Assembly (NCBI GenBank): GCA_025458045.1
Contig: JALOTE010000007.1
Location: 1 to 42,861 of the forward strand
Direction: 5' to 3'
Source of the DNA: Rhizobiaceae bacterium
GTDB lineage: Bacteria > Pseudomonadota > Alphaproteobacteria > Rhizobiales > Rhizobiaceae
DNA: 42,861 bases
In this document: positions 15,701 to 24,717 of the stretch, piece after piece
Layout: each line of letters opens with the position of its first letter
How positions within the stretch are numbered: the first letter of the stretch is position 1
Made by a program: the position numbers and the translations under genes
Notes under the pieces: generated by a model
Databases searched by the model: none
Seen by the model: only the letters and a program-made list of their open reading frames with translations
What the model was told of the DNA's origin: nothing

Positions 15701-17140
15701 TCACCCCCGCCAGAAGGCGCGGGTGAAAATCAGCACCACCGCGATGATTTCGAGGCGGCCGAGCAGCATCAGGGCCGAGAGGATCCATTTTGCGAAATCA
15801 TTGAGCGGCACGAAATTGCCCGCCGGGCCGATGATCGGGCCGAGGCCGGGGCCGACATTGGCAAGCGCCGTGATCGATCCGCTGATGGCCGTGACGAGAT
15901 CGACGCCGGTCAGCGCCAGCAAGACTGCCCCGATGATGAAGCTCAGCAAATAGGCTGCAAGAAAGAACAAGGCGCCGCGGAACACTCCGGCATCGAGCCT
16001 CCGCGACCCATAGCGTGTCGCGATGACCGCATTGGGATAAAGCGCCTGCATCAATTCGGTCTTCAGCGAATGGGTTATGAGATAGATGCGGAAGAATTTC
16101 AGCCCGCCCGATGTCGAGCCTGAGCAACCGCCAAGAAATGTGATGAAGAAGATCATCACCAGCGCAGCGGAAGGCCAGATCAGGTAGTCTTCCGCGGCGA
16201 ATCCGGTCGTCGTGATGATGGAGATGACGTGGAAGAATGAGGTCGCAAGCAGCGAATAGTTCGAGGGCGTCTCCGTCAGCCGCAGCAGGATGGCGATGGC
16301 CATGCCGCTGACCAGGATGGTCACCAAAAAATACACGATCTGCCGGTCGAGTTCGCCGCGTTGGCGAGACAGCAATTTCAGCATGAACACGAATGGCAGG
16401 CCGCCCAGCAGCATGAAGAAACTGGCCGCCCACAGGATCGGCTCGCTCTGGAAATGGCCCATCGAGCCATCCGATGTCGAAAATCCGCCGGTCGAGATCG
16501 TCGCCATGGCGTGGTTGATGCCTTCGAACGGCGTCATGCCCAAGAGCATGTAGGTCAAGGCACATAGGAGCGAGAGGAACACATAGAGTTGCAGCAGCTT
16601 CGACGCGTAGTCGCGGAAGCGCGCGAACGGCTTGTCGGATTTGTCGGAAGACTCCAGCGCGAACAATTGCTGTCCGCCAACCGACAGGAACGGCAGGATG
16701 AAAATCGACAGCACGATGATGCCGATGCCGCCGATCCAGTGCAACATGGAGCGCCAAAGCAGGATCCCGGGCGGCATGGTGTCGAGGCCGCTGAATGTGG
16801 TTGCGCCGGTTGTTGTCAGGCCCGACATTGCCTCGAAATAGGCTTCGGCAAAGGTCAGCGGCAAGGCGGAGAAGTAGAACGGCAGGCCGCCGACCCCGGC
16901 CGCAACGACCCACACCAGCACGACAAACAGGATCGCCTGCCTGCGCGACAGCGTCACGCCATCGGTTTTGAACGCCAGCACTAGCGCGAGGCCGAACGTG
17001 CCCGTGGTGGCGGCGCTCGCCAGGAACACCTGCCAGTCCGCATGGTTGTCGGCGAAATCGACAAGGGCGGGCGGCAGCATCGCAACGGCGAGCGCCATCA
17101 TGATGAGGCCGATGGGCGCAAGAATTGTGCGGATGTCCAA
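15701..17140 (-). CDS. trkH: Trk-type potassium uptake membrane protein TrkH
   Basis: 479-residue inner-membrane protein with the repeated membrane-pore-membrane plan of TrkH/KtrB. Selectivity-filter-like stretches are visible: FEAMSGLTTTGATTF, MATISTGGFSTSDGS, VISIITTTGFAAEDY and ALANVGPGLGPIIG. It imports K+ with the regulatory subunit TrkA, whose gene is not in this window. The start is taken as TTG at 17138-17140, because an in-frame TGA lies just upstream and the first ATG (17099-17101) would cut into the first membrane helix. It is followed on the 3' side by the palindromic repeat array, and lies 37 bp after the cation-efflux gene in the same direction. Confidence 0.94.
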   Translation of the reverse strand: MDIRTILAPIGLIMMALAVAMLPPALVDFADNHADWQVFLASAATTGTFGLALVLAFKTDGVTLSRRQAILFVVLVWVVAAGVGGLPFYFSALPLTFAEAYFEAMSGLTTTGATTFSGLDTMPPGILLWRSMLHWIGGIGIIVLSIFILPFLSVGGQQLFALESSDKSDKPFARFRDYASKLLQLYVFLSLLCALTYMLLGMTPFEGINHAMATISTGGFSTSDGSMGHFQSEPILWAASFFMLLGGLPFVFMLKLLSRQRGELDRQIVYFLVTILVSGMAIAILLRLTETPSNYSLLATSFFHVISIITTTGFAAEDYLIWPSAALVMIFFITFLGGCSGSTSGGLKFFRIYLITHSLKTELMQALYPNAVIATRYGSRRLDAGVFRGALFFLAAYLLSFIIGAVLLALTGVDLVTAISGSITALANVGPGLGPIIGPAGNFVPLNDFAKWILSALMLLGRLEIIAVVLIFTRAFWRG

Positions 17141-17177
17141 GGCTCAAACCCCGCCGGCCGGTCGGTCTGCCACAGGG

Positions 17178-18095
17178 TTACTCCCGCGCGCCTGTCGGGG
17201 CAAGCGTCAGGGTGCGGCCATGCGGCTTTGCGCCGGCCGGTTCGACATGGATGGTGACGCGCGCCTTTGGCACGGCGGCGGCGAGCGCCGCTTCCAGCCT
17301 GTCGCAGATGGCATGGCTCGCCGCAACCGGCATCGCCCCATCCACCGTCAGATGGAACTCGATGAAGGTGGCGCGCCCGGCAACACGCGTCTTCAGATCA
17401 TGCGCGCCAAGTGCGCCCGCTCCCGCGGCGCTGATCGCGGCCTCGATGCTTGCCTGTGTCTCGGCGTCCACCGCGTGGTCCATCAGGCCATCGACTGAGG
17501 ATGAGATGAGCTTCCATCCTTGCCACAGGATGTTGAGGGCGACTAAACCGGCAAGTGCCGGATCAAGCCAAGCAAGCCCGGTGGCCGACGCAAGCACAAG
17601 GCCGGCCAGCACGGCGGCCGACGACAGGACATCGGCCCAGACATGCATGCCGTCTGCGACAAGCGCAGGCGAACGCGCCGCGCGCCCTTCACGAATCAGG
17701 ACGAACGCCAATGCGGCATTGATGGCACCACCGGCAATCACCACCCCATAGGCTGCCGCCGACAGGTCGGGGATCACTGGACCGGCAAGCAACGTCTTCC
17801 CAGCCGCGTGCATGATGAGCCCGGCCGCCAGCAGCACAAGCATCCCCTCGATGACGGCGGAGACATATTCAACCTTGTGATGCCCGAAGGGGTGCGTGTC
17901 GTCGGGCGGCTTTCGCGCATAGCGCACCGACCCGAAGGCAATGCCCGCAGCCAATACGTTGACGATCGACTCCAGCGCATCCGACAGCAGCGCCACCGAA
18001 CCCGTCATCTGCCAGGCCATGAATTTCAGGCCCATGACAAACAGTGCAGTGACCAGGGAGCCGAGGGCGAATGCTTCAAGGCGGCTGATCGCCAT
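17178..18095 (-). CDS. Cation diffusion facilitator (CDF) family transporter
   Basis: 305 residues with about six membrane helices followed by a cytoplasmic C-terminal ferredoxin-like domain. CDF metal-site features: SDALES in helix 2 (Asp retained, the usual His replaced by Glu), DTHPFGHHKVEY in the loop, and VADGMHVWADVLSS in helix 5 (the usual H-x-x-x-D pair). CDF proteins export divalent metals (Zn, Fe, Mn, Cd or Co) by proton exchange; Glu in the helix-2 site makes the metal hard to predict. Start: ATG at 18093-18095 with GTGAGG before it; a GTG at 18107 overlapping the trpE(G) stop is the alternative. It lies 8 bp after trpE(G), so it may share the trp attenuator. Confidence 0.9.
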   Translation of the reverse strand: MAISRLEAFALGSLVTALFVMGLKFMAWQMTGSVALLSDALESIVNVLAAGIAFGSVRYARKPPDDTHPFGHHKVEYVSAVIEGMLVLLAAGLIMHAAGKTLLAGPVIPDLSAAAYGVVIAGGAINAALAFVLIREGRAARSPALVADGMHVWADVLSSAAVLAGLVLASATGLAWLDPALAGLVALNILWQGWKLISSSVDGLMDHAVDAETQASIEAAISAAGAGALGAHDLKTRVAGRATFIEFHLTVDGAMPVAASHAICDRLEAALAAAVPKARVTIHVEPAGAKPHGRTLTLAPTGARE

Positions 18096-18103
18096 GACGG
18101 GCC

Positions 18104-20266
18104 TCACTTCAAATGCGTCATCACATTCTCGATGATGCGCATGCCCGCATCATGGCCGAGCGTCATGATCGATTCGGGGTGGAACTGCACCGCGGCGACC
18201 GGCTCGCTTGTGTGCTCGATCGCCATGATCACGCCGTCATCGGTTTCAGCCGTGATTTCGAAGCCGCGCGGAAGCCTGACCGCATCGGCGAAGATGGAAT
18301 GGTAGCGGCCGACCGCGATTTCATCCGGCAGGCCGGAAAACAGCATCGAATTGCGGGTGACACGGATGCGCGACGGTTTGCCATGGAACGGCACGGCCAG
18401 CCGCCGCAATTCACCGCCATAGGTTTCGGCCAACGCCTGCAAGCCGAGGCATACACCGAAAACCGGCAGATTATGCGCGCGCGACGCCTTGATGGTGGCG
18501 GCACAGTTGAAGTCGGTCGGCGATCCGGGCCCGGGCGACAACACCACCAGATCGGGCTTGTAGCGCGCGAATGCTTCATCCGGCACAGGTGAGCGCACCG
18601 TCACCACTTCGGCCCCCGTTTGCCGGAAGTAATTGGCGAGCGTGTGGACGAAACTGTCCTCATGATCGACGAGCAGGATGCGCCGCCCTTCGCCCACCCG
18701 CGCCGTTTCGCGGCCTCTGGTGGCGGCATTGGGTTTGGCCGCGTCGCGGATCGCCGCAAGCATGGCCGATGCCTTCAATTCGGTTTCGGCCTCCTCCTCC
18801 TCCGGCACGCTGTCGTAAAGCAATGTCGCCCCGGCGCGCACTTCCGCGACACCATTCTTGATGCGGACGGTGCGCAAGGTAAGGCCCGTGTTCATGTCGC
18901 CATTGAAGCCCACCATGCCGATGGCGCCGCCATACCAGGCACGCGGTGAGCGCTCATGCTCCTCGATGAAGCGCATCGCCCACAGCTTCGGCGCGCCGGT
19001 GACGGTGACCGCCCAGGCGTGGCTGAGGAAAGCGTCAAACGCATCCCGGTCCGGGCGCAAGCGGCCTTCAATGTGGTCAACCGTGTGGATGAGGCGCGAA
19101 TACATCTCGATCTGCCGCCGCCCGATAACGCGCACCGAACCCGGCTCGCAGACGCGGCTCTTGTCGTTGCGGTCAACATCCGAGCACATGGTCAGTTCGG
19201 CTTCGTCTTTTTTCGAGTTGAGCAGCTTCAGGATCTGCTCGCTGTCCTCGATCGCATCCTGTCCGCGCTTGATGGTTCCCGAAATCGGGCAGGTTTCCAC
19301 CCGGCGCCCGTTGACGCGGATGAACATCTCCGGCGATGCGCCAACGAGATACTCGGCCTCACCCAGATTGATGAAGAAGGAATAGGGCGAGGGGTTTGTC
19401 GCCTTCAGCCTGCGGCTGATTGCCGACGGGGCGGACATGCAGCGCTCATAGAAGGTCTGGCCTGGCACGACCTCGAACAGGTCGCCGCGTTTGAACTTCT
19501 CCTTGGCGATATCGACAAGCTTGGCATAGTCGCCGGGGTTGTGGTCGCCGCGCGGCGGCTGCGCCTCGGCCGCCTTGAACGGCGCCTCGACCTGCACCCG
19601 CTCAAGCCCGGCGGTGCTGTGGCCGCCAGACGCGAAATCATATCGCTCGACCCACGCCTTTGCTGCGTAATGGTCAACGACGAGAATTTCATCGGGGAGG
19701 AACAGAACCAGGTCGCGGTGATCGTCCGGGCGCGGCGTCTTGAAGCTGATCGGGTCGAACTGGAAGCAGAGGTCGTAGCCGAAGGCGCCGAACAAGCCGA
19801 GCGTCGCATCCCCCTGCGAGCGGAAAAACTCCACGATTTCGCGCAACACGCTGAACACCGACGGGGCGCGCGAGCGTTCCTCCTCCGTCACGATGCTAGA
19901 TGGTGGCGGCACGTTGACCGTTATCCTGTTCGGTTGCTCGTCCGTCAGAACGGCATCCTTGCTCTCCCAAAGTATGGGCGAGAGCATCGCAATCAGCACC
20001 GCACCCCGCGGGCCGAAGCCTTCGATCACCATGTCGCGGCCCTTGGCGGTGATCGCGAGCGGCGGATCGATGATCGCCGTGTCCCAGCGTGTGTAGCGGC
20101 CGGGATATTCATAGTTGGAGGAAAACACCGCGCCGCGCCGCGTGTCCAGCCCGTCCACCCAAGGCTCGATCGCGCCGTCATAAGCCACCGCATGGCGCGT
20201 GCGCGAAACCGTCACGCCGCCCTTGGTTTGGTGGGTTTCGAGTGCGCCGGTCTGTGTGCTGGGCAT
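18104..20266 (-). CDS. trpE(G): Anthranilate synthase, fused TrpE-TrpG
   Basis: 720-residue fusion of the aminase component TrpE (about 1-510) and the glutaminase TrpG (about 525-720). It makes anthranilate from chorismate and glutamine, the first step of tryptophan synthesis. TrpE part: [35 protein letters not shown], and [20 protein letters not shown] near its end. TrpG part: [26 protein letters not shown], the nucleophile in GVCLGLQAL and the His-Glu pair in QFHPES. Such fusions are typical of Rhizobiales and Azospirillum. Start: ATG at 20264-20266 with AAGGA nine bases upstream; a TTG-started extension to 20314 would run through the terminator hairpin and is rejected. Regulated by the trpL attenuator upstream. 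Confidence 0.97.
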   Translation of the reverse strand: MPSTQTGALETHQTKGGVTVSRTRHAVAYDGAIEPWVDGLDTRRGAVFSSNYEYPGRYTRWDTAIIDPPLAITAKGRDMVIEGFGPRGAVLIAMLSPILWESKDAVLTDEQPNRITVNVPPPSSIVTEEERSRAPSVFSVLREIVEFFRSQGDATLGLFGAFGYDLCFQFDPISFKTPRPDDHRDLVLFLPDEILVVDHYAAKAWVERYDFASGGHSTAGLERVQVEAPFKAAEAQPPRGDHNPGDYAKLVDIAKEKFKRGDLFEVVPGQTFYERCMSAPSAISRRLKATNPSPYSFFINLGEAEYLVGASPEMFIRVNGRRVETCPISGTIKRGQDAIEDSEQILKLLNSKKDEAELTMCSDVDRNDKSRVCEPGSVRVIGRRQIEMYSRLIHTVDHIEGRLRPDRDAFDAFLSHAWAVTVTGAPKLWAMRFIEEHERSPRAWYGGAIGMVGFNGDMNTGLTLRTVRIKNGVAEVRAGATLLYDSVPEEEEAETELKASAMLAAIRDAAKPNAATRGRETARVGEGRRILLVDHEDSFVHTLANYFRQTGAEVVTVRSPVPDEAFARYKPDLVVLSPGPGSPTDFNCAATIKASRAHNLPVFGVCLGLQALAETYGGELRRLAVPFHGKPSRIRVTRNSMLFSGLPDEIAVGRYHSIFADAVRLPRGFEITAETDDGVIMAIEHTSEPVAAVQFHPESIMTLGHDAGMRIIENVMTHLK

Positions 20267-20307
20267 GTGGTCCGTTCCTTGTTGTGCCGATTTCCGTTCA
20301 AGACCGG

Positions 20308-20341
20308 CAAACAAGAGCCGCCGGCTTCATCAGCGGCGGCC
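20308..20341 (-). terminator. trp attenuator terminator hairpin
   Basis: In the transcript, GCCGCCG (20334-20340) pairs perfectly with CGGCGGC (20317-20323) around a 10-base loop and is followed by TCTTGTTTG: a Rho-independent terminator placed 50 bp before trpE(G). The same 3'-proximal segment (20335-20341) can instead pair over 7 bp with 20378-20384 (GGCGGCC, just after the leader stop), giving a mutually exclusive antiterminator. This is the classical trp attenuator logic. Confidence 0.88.
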
Positions 20342-20385
20342 TGATCCGAATGTGGCGTCACGTCACGTGAAAGCGCCGGCCGCCA

Positions 20386-20433
20386 TCAAGGCTGCCGCCA
20401 CCACCACGGATTGGAAACGCGGTTGCATGTCAT
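20386..20433 (-). CDS. trpL: trp leader peptide
   Basis: A 15-codon reading frame, MTCNRVSNPWWWRQP, with three consecutive TGG codons near its end, lying 119 bp before trpE(G) and directly ahead of the antiterminator/terminator hairpins. Position, length and the Trp triplet match the trpL leaders of Sinorhizobium and relatives, where scarcity of charged tRNA-Trp stalls the ribosome on the Trp codons and permits read-through. There is no ribosome binding site; a promoter-like pair upstream would place the transcript start at or near the ATG, so it may be leaderless, as reported for S. meliloti. In that species the attenuated RNA and the peptide also have trans roles; whether they do here is unknown. 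Confidence 0.93.
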   Translation of the reverse strand: MTCNRVSNPWWWRQP

Positions 20434-20440
20434 CGCGGCA

Positions 20441-20470
20441 GTGCTAGCGCGGAAGCAGTCCGCGATGCAA
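20441..20470 (-). promoter_or_regulatory. Possible trpL promoter
   Basis: Reading leftward, TTGCAT (20465-20470) and TAGCAC (20441-20446) are 18 bp apart and would place the start about 8 bases further on, at the trpL ATG. The match to consensus is weak, but position agrees with leaderless trpL transcription known in rhizobia. It is inferred from spacing only. Confidence 0.4.
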
Positions 20471-20563
20471 GACCGCCCTTGGGTCAGGACCGCAGCTTCA
20501 GTCACGGTCTTGAACCTTGAGACACGTCGCTGGTTGGCAACTGTCCCCCGAATCCACCTGACA

Positions 20564-20589
20564 CTTCAAGCGGGCCGCCCGCTTTGAAG
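20564..20589 (-). terminator. Hairpin downstream of bchO
   Basis: An inverted repeat CTTCAAGCGGG / CCCGCTTTGAAG (one-base bulge, CCG loop) lies 28 bp beyond the bchO stop. No U-run follows in the leftward transcript, so it could end or stabilise the bchIDO message but is not a textbook terminator. Confidence 0.45.
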
Positions 20590-20617
20590 AACGGCAAGGC
20601 TCATGGCGCGGCGGAGG

Positions 20618-21529
20618 TTAGACGTCAGCCATCGGGCCATGCGCCACGCACTCGACAATCATAGCCGCGATCAGGTCCGGGTCGGTCTCATGGACGAGAT
20701 GGCCGCCAAGCGCGACCGGCGTGAAATGGCCGTTGGCCAGACGCTGAGCCGCCTCACGCGAGACGCGGGCCGGCACAAAGGAATCATCTTCGGCGGCGAT
20801 CAGCGTGACCGGCGCTGCAATCATCGGCATCGCATCCTGCAAGGGCTGCAAATCCCAATTGGCCATCATGGCCAGCGCGCCACGTACATGGGCCGGATCT
20901 TCCAGCAGTTTCTGGTAACGGGCCATTTGGGCTTCATCGAGCACGGAGCCCGTCGCCCGCATCAGGATGCGCGTCATGCCGCCGAAGCGTGCCCGCCAGG
21001 CAAACATTTGCGGTGTCAGCGGGTTGAGGAACAGCCCCTTGGCGAGTGGCGACAGAAAAGCGTGGCCGCGCATGGGTTCAAGCGCGGCATTCAACGTGAT
21101 GACACGGCTGAGCAGACCGGGTCGCGTCCGGGCGATGTCGAGCAGGATCGCTCCGCCCGCGGAATGGCCGATGCCGAGCGCGCCATCAAGGCCGAGCGCG
21201 TCGAATACGGCCGCCGCAACAGTTGCCATATTGGGCAAAGTCGGTTGAAACCCGGCCGGCGGTTCCGTGTAGCCATGGCCGGGCAAATCGATCAGCGTGA
21301 AGTGGAAGCGGCCCGGCTGAAGCCGTTCCAGCACGTCGCACAAGGCGGCAAATGAATGGGTGGACGCCGCAGTGCCATGGACCAGCACGACAGGTTCGCC
21401 GTCCGCCGCGCCAAAGCGCTGCACGTGCACGCGCATCCCGCCTGCCTCCACAAGCGTGCTGTGCGCGCTGTTTGGCCAATCGTCAGCCATCAGGCGCGAA
21501 TTCAGCCTTTGCATGTGCCAATCCGTCAT
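20618..21529 (-). CDS. bchO: Magnesium-chelatase accessory alpha/beta hydrolase BchO
   Basis: 303-residue alpha/beta hydrolase matching BchO, the protein encoded with bchI and bchD in purple bacteria. The family's N-terminal block DDWPNSAHSTLVEAGGMRVH is present, then LLVHGT-like VVLVHGTAASTHSF, DLPGHGYTEPP, the nucleophile elbow GHSAGG at residues 121-126 and a late His in ALGGHLVHE. Its reaction is not established; a supporting role in Mg insertion into protoporphyrin IX is assumed from gene linkage. The ATG at 21527-21529 overlaps the bchD stop by 4 bp, indicating coupled translation. It is the last gene of the bchIDO operon. It is clearly distinct from the generic hydrolase at 12618, which lacks the DDWPN block. 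Confidence 0.93.
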   Translation of the reverse strand: MTDWHMQRLNSRLMADDWPNSAHSTLVEAGGMRVHVQRFGAADGEPVVLVHGTAASTHSFAALCDVLERLQPGRFHFTLIDLPGHGYTEPPAGFQPTLPNMATVAAAVFDALGLDGALGIGHSAGGAILLDIARTRPGLLSRVITLNAALEPMRGHAFLSPLAKGLFLNPLTPQMFAWRARFGGMTRILMRATGSVLDEAQMARYQKLLEDPAHVRGALAMMANWDLQPLQDAMPMIAAPVTLIAAEDDSFVPARVSREAAQRLANGHFTPVALGGHLVHETDPDLIAAMIVECVAHGPMADV

Positions 21530-23331
21530 CGCCGTTCGCGCCCGGATGTGAGCGCCGTCACCCGTGTCTTCACCAGCGACGACATCGAGCGCGCGGACGC
21601 GTGAGGCAGGGTCACGTAGTCGGCGCGAAGGGCATCGGCAATGGATTGCCCGCGCGTCTGGCCGCGGCGGCCAATGTCGATGAACAGGGATTTGAGTGAC
21701 AGGCTGGCCGCCACGCGCGCCGAAGCCACCGCATCCTCGGTTGCCTTGGCGCGTCCGGGCGCACCATCAAGAGCGATGTTGCCCGAACCGTCCGACAGGA
21801 ACACCATCAGCGGCGTCTGGCCTTTGGCGCGTGCTGCGGCGGCCAGTTCGGTTGCGCGGCGCAGCCCAGCCGCAAGCGGCGTGCCGCCACCGCCGGGCAG
21901 CGCTTCAAGGCAGCGCTTCGCCCTGACCAATGAACGGGTCGGTTGCAGGAGCGTGTCCGCCCCCGGGCCGCGAAAGGAGACGAGGCCCACATGATGGCGC
22001 TCGGCATAGCAATCGGCCAGCAGCAGTTCGATTGCACCCTTGGCTTCGCCCAACCGGTCAAAGGCGGTGGAGCCCGATGCATCGACGGCAAAGATGATCG
22101 CGGTTTCGCGCTTGTCCTGATAATGGCGGTAGCGGAAGTCCGACGTCTTGAGGATGATGCGCCCGGTTTCCGGCAAGCCGTCACGGGCGCGCTGCGCGCG
22201 GCGGATCGCCTGCCAAGGCACGGCTGCGCGCAAGGTCGCGGCGATGTCGGGCCGTGCTTCGGCAAAAGGCGGGCGCTCGAACACGCCGGTCACCCGGCCG
22301 CGCCGGGCGTTCTTGCGTTTTTCGCCGGAGCGCCCATGCGCGCCCGGCAGGCGTGCCGCGGTGGACCCTGCGCGCGCATCCAGCGTGATGCCTGCAATGT
22401 CGGCGGCGGCAACGGCGACATCCATCAGATCCGGCGGCTGGACATCGCGCGGCTCACTCTCATCGCGTTGTCCCGCATCGTCGGCGGAGGGCGGTGGCGG
22501 TGGCGGCGGGGTTTCTCCCGATTGCTCGTCTGCCGGGTGCCGGTCCTGTTCGGTTGCCTCCAGCCCGGCGAGGCGCAGCGCGGTCAGCACGTCGCGCAGG
22601 GTGGCCGACGGGCGACGCTCCAATGCGGCAATCGCCTTGGCCAGTGACACGGTCAGCGTCAGACGGCGCGGCGATTCCTCGCCAACCGCCTTGATCAGGG
22701 TCAGGACCAATGAATCACTGATCGTGACGGCAGCGCAATCGAGCGGGGGTTCCGGCACGATCGCGCTGGTTTCAAGACGGATCGCCGACCATGCGATGTC
22801 ATCGAGACGCAGCGCCATGGCGAGACGTCCGCCAAGGGCCGCGCCGAGACCGATTTCGTCCTCGGCTGCTTCGTCAAGCGCAATGCAGGCGACTTGCGTT
22901 CGCGTGGAATGGCCGGATGCCGTGCTTTCGACAACGCCCGTGTCGAGCGCCTTGCAGAGCGCCGCCGACGCGGTCGCATCGAGCCGTTCGGCTCCCATCA
23001 CCAGCACCGTGCCGCCATCGGCGCGCACGAGAAGTCCACGATCCTCGACCACTTGCCCGCAAGCCAAGGTCGCTTGGAGGTCAATGCCGCCGCACAGCCT
23101 GTCGGATGCAATGTTGGCGGGCATATGGACGACAGGCCGTCCGCCGGACAGGGATTGGAACGCATCCAGCCACAGATCGCGCACCGGGCCGCAACCGCCT
23201 TTCAGGTGGATGCCGCCAAGGCGCGGACCGCAGGCCGCGATCAACCTTGCGGCCAGCAGCGCATCCTGCCAGCGGGCGCGCGGGTCAGGCGCAGCCTGCC
23301 GCCGAGAAGGGGCCTCAGGCGCGGCCGGCAT
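21526..23331 (-). CDS. bchD: Magnesium chelatase subunit D
   Basis: Subunit D forms the AAA+ double-ring platform with BchI that drives Mg2+ insertion into protoporphyrin IX by BchH, the first committed step of bacteriochlorophyll synthesis. The 601-residue protein has a degenerate AAA+ domain (about 1-260, no Walker A), a Pro-rich acidic linker with seven consecutive Pro at 275-281, and a C-terminal integrin-I/VWA domain whose metal site DASGSTA is at 417-423. SDFRYRHYQDKRETAIIFAV leads into that domain, as in the family, and GGGGTPLAAGLRRA follows. Its start overlaps the bchI 3' end by 17 bp and its stop overlaps bchO by 4 bp. It is slightly longer than the roughly 560 residues of Rhodobacter BchD. 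Confidence 0.97.
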   Translation of the reverse strand: MPAAPEAPSRRQAAPDPRARWQDALLAARLIAACGPRLGGIHLKGGCGPVRDLWLDAFQSLSGGRPVVHMPANIASDRLCGGIDLQATLACGQVVEDRGLLVRADGGTVLVMGAERLDATASAALCKALDTGVVESTASGHSTRTQVACIALDEAAEDEIGLGAALGGRLAMALRLDDIAWSAIRLETSAIVPEPPLDCAAVTISDSLVLTLIKAVGEESPRRLTLTVSLAKAIAALERRPSATLRDVLTALRLAGLEATEQDRHPADEQSGETPPPPPPPSADDAGQRDESEPRDVQPPDLMDVAVAAADIAGITLDARAGSTAARLPGAHGRSGEKRKNARRGRVTGVFERPPFAEARPDIAATLRAAVPWQAIRRAQRARDGLPETGRIILKTSDFRYRHYQDKRETAIIFAVDASGSTAFDRLGEAKGAIELLLADCYAERHHVGLVSFRGPGADTLLQPTRSLVRAKRCLEALPGGGGTPLAAGLRRATELAAAARAKGQTPLMVFLSDGSGNIALDGAPGRAKATEDAVASARVAASLSLKSLFIDIGRRGQTRGQSIADALRADYVTLPHASARSMSSLVKTRVTALTSGRERR

Positions 23332-24361
23332 GGCCGTCCGGCGTCGAGGTCACGTCCACCAGCGCGCGCTCCACGCGCGTGGTTGAACCGGTTTCATCCA
23401 GCGGATCTCGCCGCAGGCGGTGGCGCAGCACCATCGGGGCAACCGCGATCACGTCGGCGCGCGTGACATGGGCGCGGCCCTCGAGCGCGGCCTTGGCGCG
23501 CGATGCACGCATCAAGGTCAGTTCGCCGCGCATGCCATCCACGCCCAGCCGCATGCAGAGAACGGCACAGAGTTCGAGCACGTCATCGGGCGTCTCCATG
23601 CCGTCGAGCATGGTGGAGGCTTTCTTCAACCGACGGCGGATCGCATTGGCTTCCTTCTCATAGGCAGCGCAAAAGCCCTGCGGATCGCGCTCGAAGGCTT
23701 CGCGGCGGCGCACCACTTCCATGCGCTCCTTGATGTTGCGCGACGCCGATATATCCACGGCAAGGCCGAACCGGTCGAGGAGTTGCGGTCGCAACTCCCC
23801 CTCCTCCGGGTTGCCGGACCCCACCAGCACAAAGCGCGACGGGTGACGCACGCTCAGACCCTCACGCTCGACGACATTGGTGCCCGACGCCGCCACATCC
23901 AGCAGCAAGTCCACCAGATGGTCTTCCAGCAGGTTGACCTCGTCGATGTAAAGAAAGCCGCGATGCGCACGCGCAAACAGGCCGGGCTCGAACGCCTTCT
24001 CGCCCTTGGTCAGCGCGCGCTCAATGTCGAGCGCGCCGCAGACACGGTCCTCGCTGGCGTTTAGCGGCAAGTCGACAACGGGTGTCGGCATCGGCACGAT
24101 CCTGCCCGGCCTTGCACCCTTGCGCGGCGCCTCGGGCCCGGCTTCGCCCGGCCGGTCCGGATCAAGGTTGAAACGGTCGCCCTCGCGCACACGGATCGGC
24201 GGCAGCAATGCCGCAAGCCCGCGCACCGCAGTTGATTTGCCGGTGCCGCGATCCCCGAAGATAAGGACGCCACCTATCTTCTGGTCCAGCGCGGTCATCA
24301 GCAGCGCCAGTTTCATGTCGTCCTGGCCGACAATCGCCGTGAAGGGAAATGCGAATGCCAT
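23315..24361 (-). CDS. bchI: Magnesium chelatase ATPase subunit I
   Basis: The ATPase motor of Mg-chelatase: 348 residues, AAA+ fold. The start region FPFTAIVGQDDMKLALLM is typical, followed by Walker A GDRGTGKST (36-44), the insert with VVDLPLNASEDRVCG, Walker B GFLYIDEVN (about 135-143), and LVGSGNPEEGELRPQLLDRFG with the sensor and arginine-finger region. First gene of the bchIDO operon, divergent from dxs across a 384-bp region that carries three PpsR-type palindromes. In many purple bacteria bchI is preceded by crtA; here dxs takes the divergent position and crtA is absent. The catalytic subunit gene bchH is outside the window. Confidence 0.98.
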   Translation of the reverse strand: MAFAFPFTAIVGQDDMKLALLMTALDQKIGGVLIFGDRGTGKSTAVRGLAALLPPIRVREGDRFNLDPDRPGEAGPEAPRKGARPGRIVPMPTPVVDLPLNASEDRVCGALDIERALTKGEKAFEPGLFARAHRGFLYIDEVNLLEDHLVDLLLDVAASGTNVVEREGLSVRHPSRFVLVGSGNPEEGELRPQLLDRFGLAVDISASRNIKERMEVVRRREAFERDPQGFCAAYEKEANAIRRRLKKASTMLDGMETPDDVLELCAVLCMRLGVDGMRGELTLMRASRAKAALEGRAHVTRADVIAVAPMVLRHRLRRDPLDETGSTTRVERALVDVTSTPDGHAGRA

Positions 24362-24484
24362 GTCTCAGCCCCGTTGCATCCGCCCCTGTTCCAGCCGGTT
24401 GGCCCGGCGATTGTGAACAGCGACGTCTGGATCCTCTCACCCGAAGTGCGCTCCAGCCGCGGACGCACGGATCGGACATGAATG

Positions 24485-24502
24485 TGTCAATCATTCCAGA
24501 CA
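24485..24502. promoter_or_regulatory. PpsR/CrtJ binding site 1
   Basis: Exact TGT-N12-ACA, and also the extended consensus TGTC-N10-GACA. It lies 124 bp before bchI and 8 bp from site 2. PpsR/CrtJ represses bch, crt and puc genes under oxygen and light by binding such palindromes, often as close pairs. No ppsR gene is in the window. Confidence 0.85.
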
Positions 24503-24510
24503 CCTAATCA

Positions 24511-24528
24511 TGTCATTGTGAACCTACA
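24511..24528. promoter_or_regulatory. PpsR/CrtJ binding site 2
   Basis: Exact TGT-N12-ACA (TGTC...TACA), 8 bp from site 1. The short, fixed spacing of the two palindromes fits cooperative binding by two PpsR/CrtJ dimers, as described at bchC in Rhodobacter. Confidence 0.8.
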
Positions 24529-24669
24529 AGCGCATGATTGCAATGCGAAACTCTAAGGGGTTGCACGGAGCAGCAACTCAACTTTTCTCCCAAGGCATTG
24601 AAAGAATGAAGGAAAAAATTGCGATGAACGCGCCTACGACTATTTTTGCAGTGGGCGACGGCGCTTTGA

Positions 24670-24687
24670 TGTAAAAAAACATTTACA
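24670..24687. promoter_or_regulatory. PpsR/CrtJ binding site 3, before dxs
   Basis: Exact TGT-N12-ACA with symmetric arms TGTAAA...TTTACA, ending 58 bp before the dxs start and abutting a possible -35 box. It would place dxs under the same repressor as bchIDO. The surroundings are AT-rich, so a chance match is somewhat more likely here than for sites 1 and 2. Confidence 0.7.
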
Positions 24688-24688
24688 T

Positions 24689-24717
24689 TTGTAGCTGTCA
24701 TAGCAAAATGGCATAAT
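24689..24717 (+). promoter_or_regulatory. Possible dxs promoter
   Basis: TTGTAG (24689-24694) and CATAAT (24712-24717) are 17 bp apart. The -10 matches consensus at five of six positions, the -35 at three. PpsR site 3 ends one base before the -35, a position suited to repression. Predicted by eye only. Confidence 0.4.

Noticed and set aside
20267-20314. Extension of trpE(G) upstream from a TTG codon
   Set aside because: It would read through the attenuator's terminator region; the ATG at 20264-20266 has a good ribosome site and family-like start.
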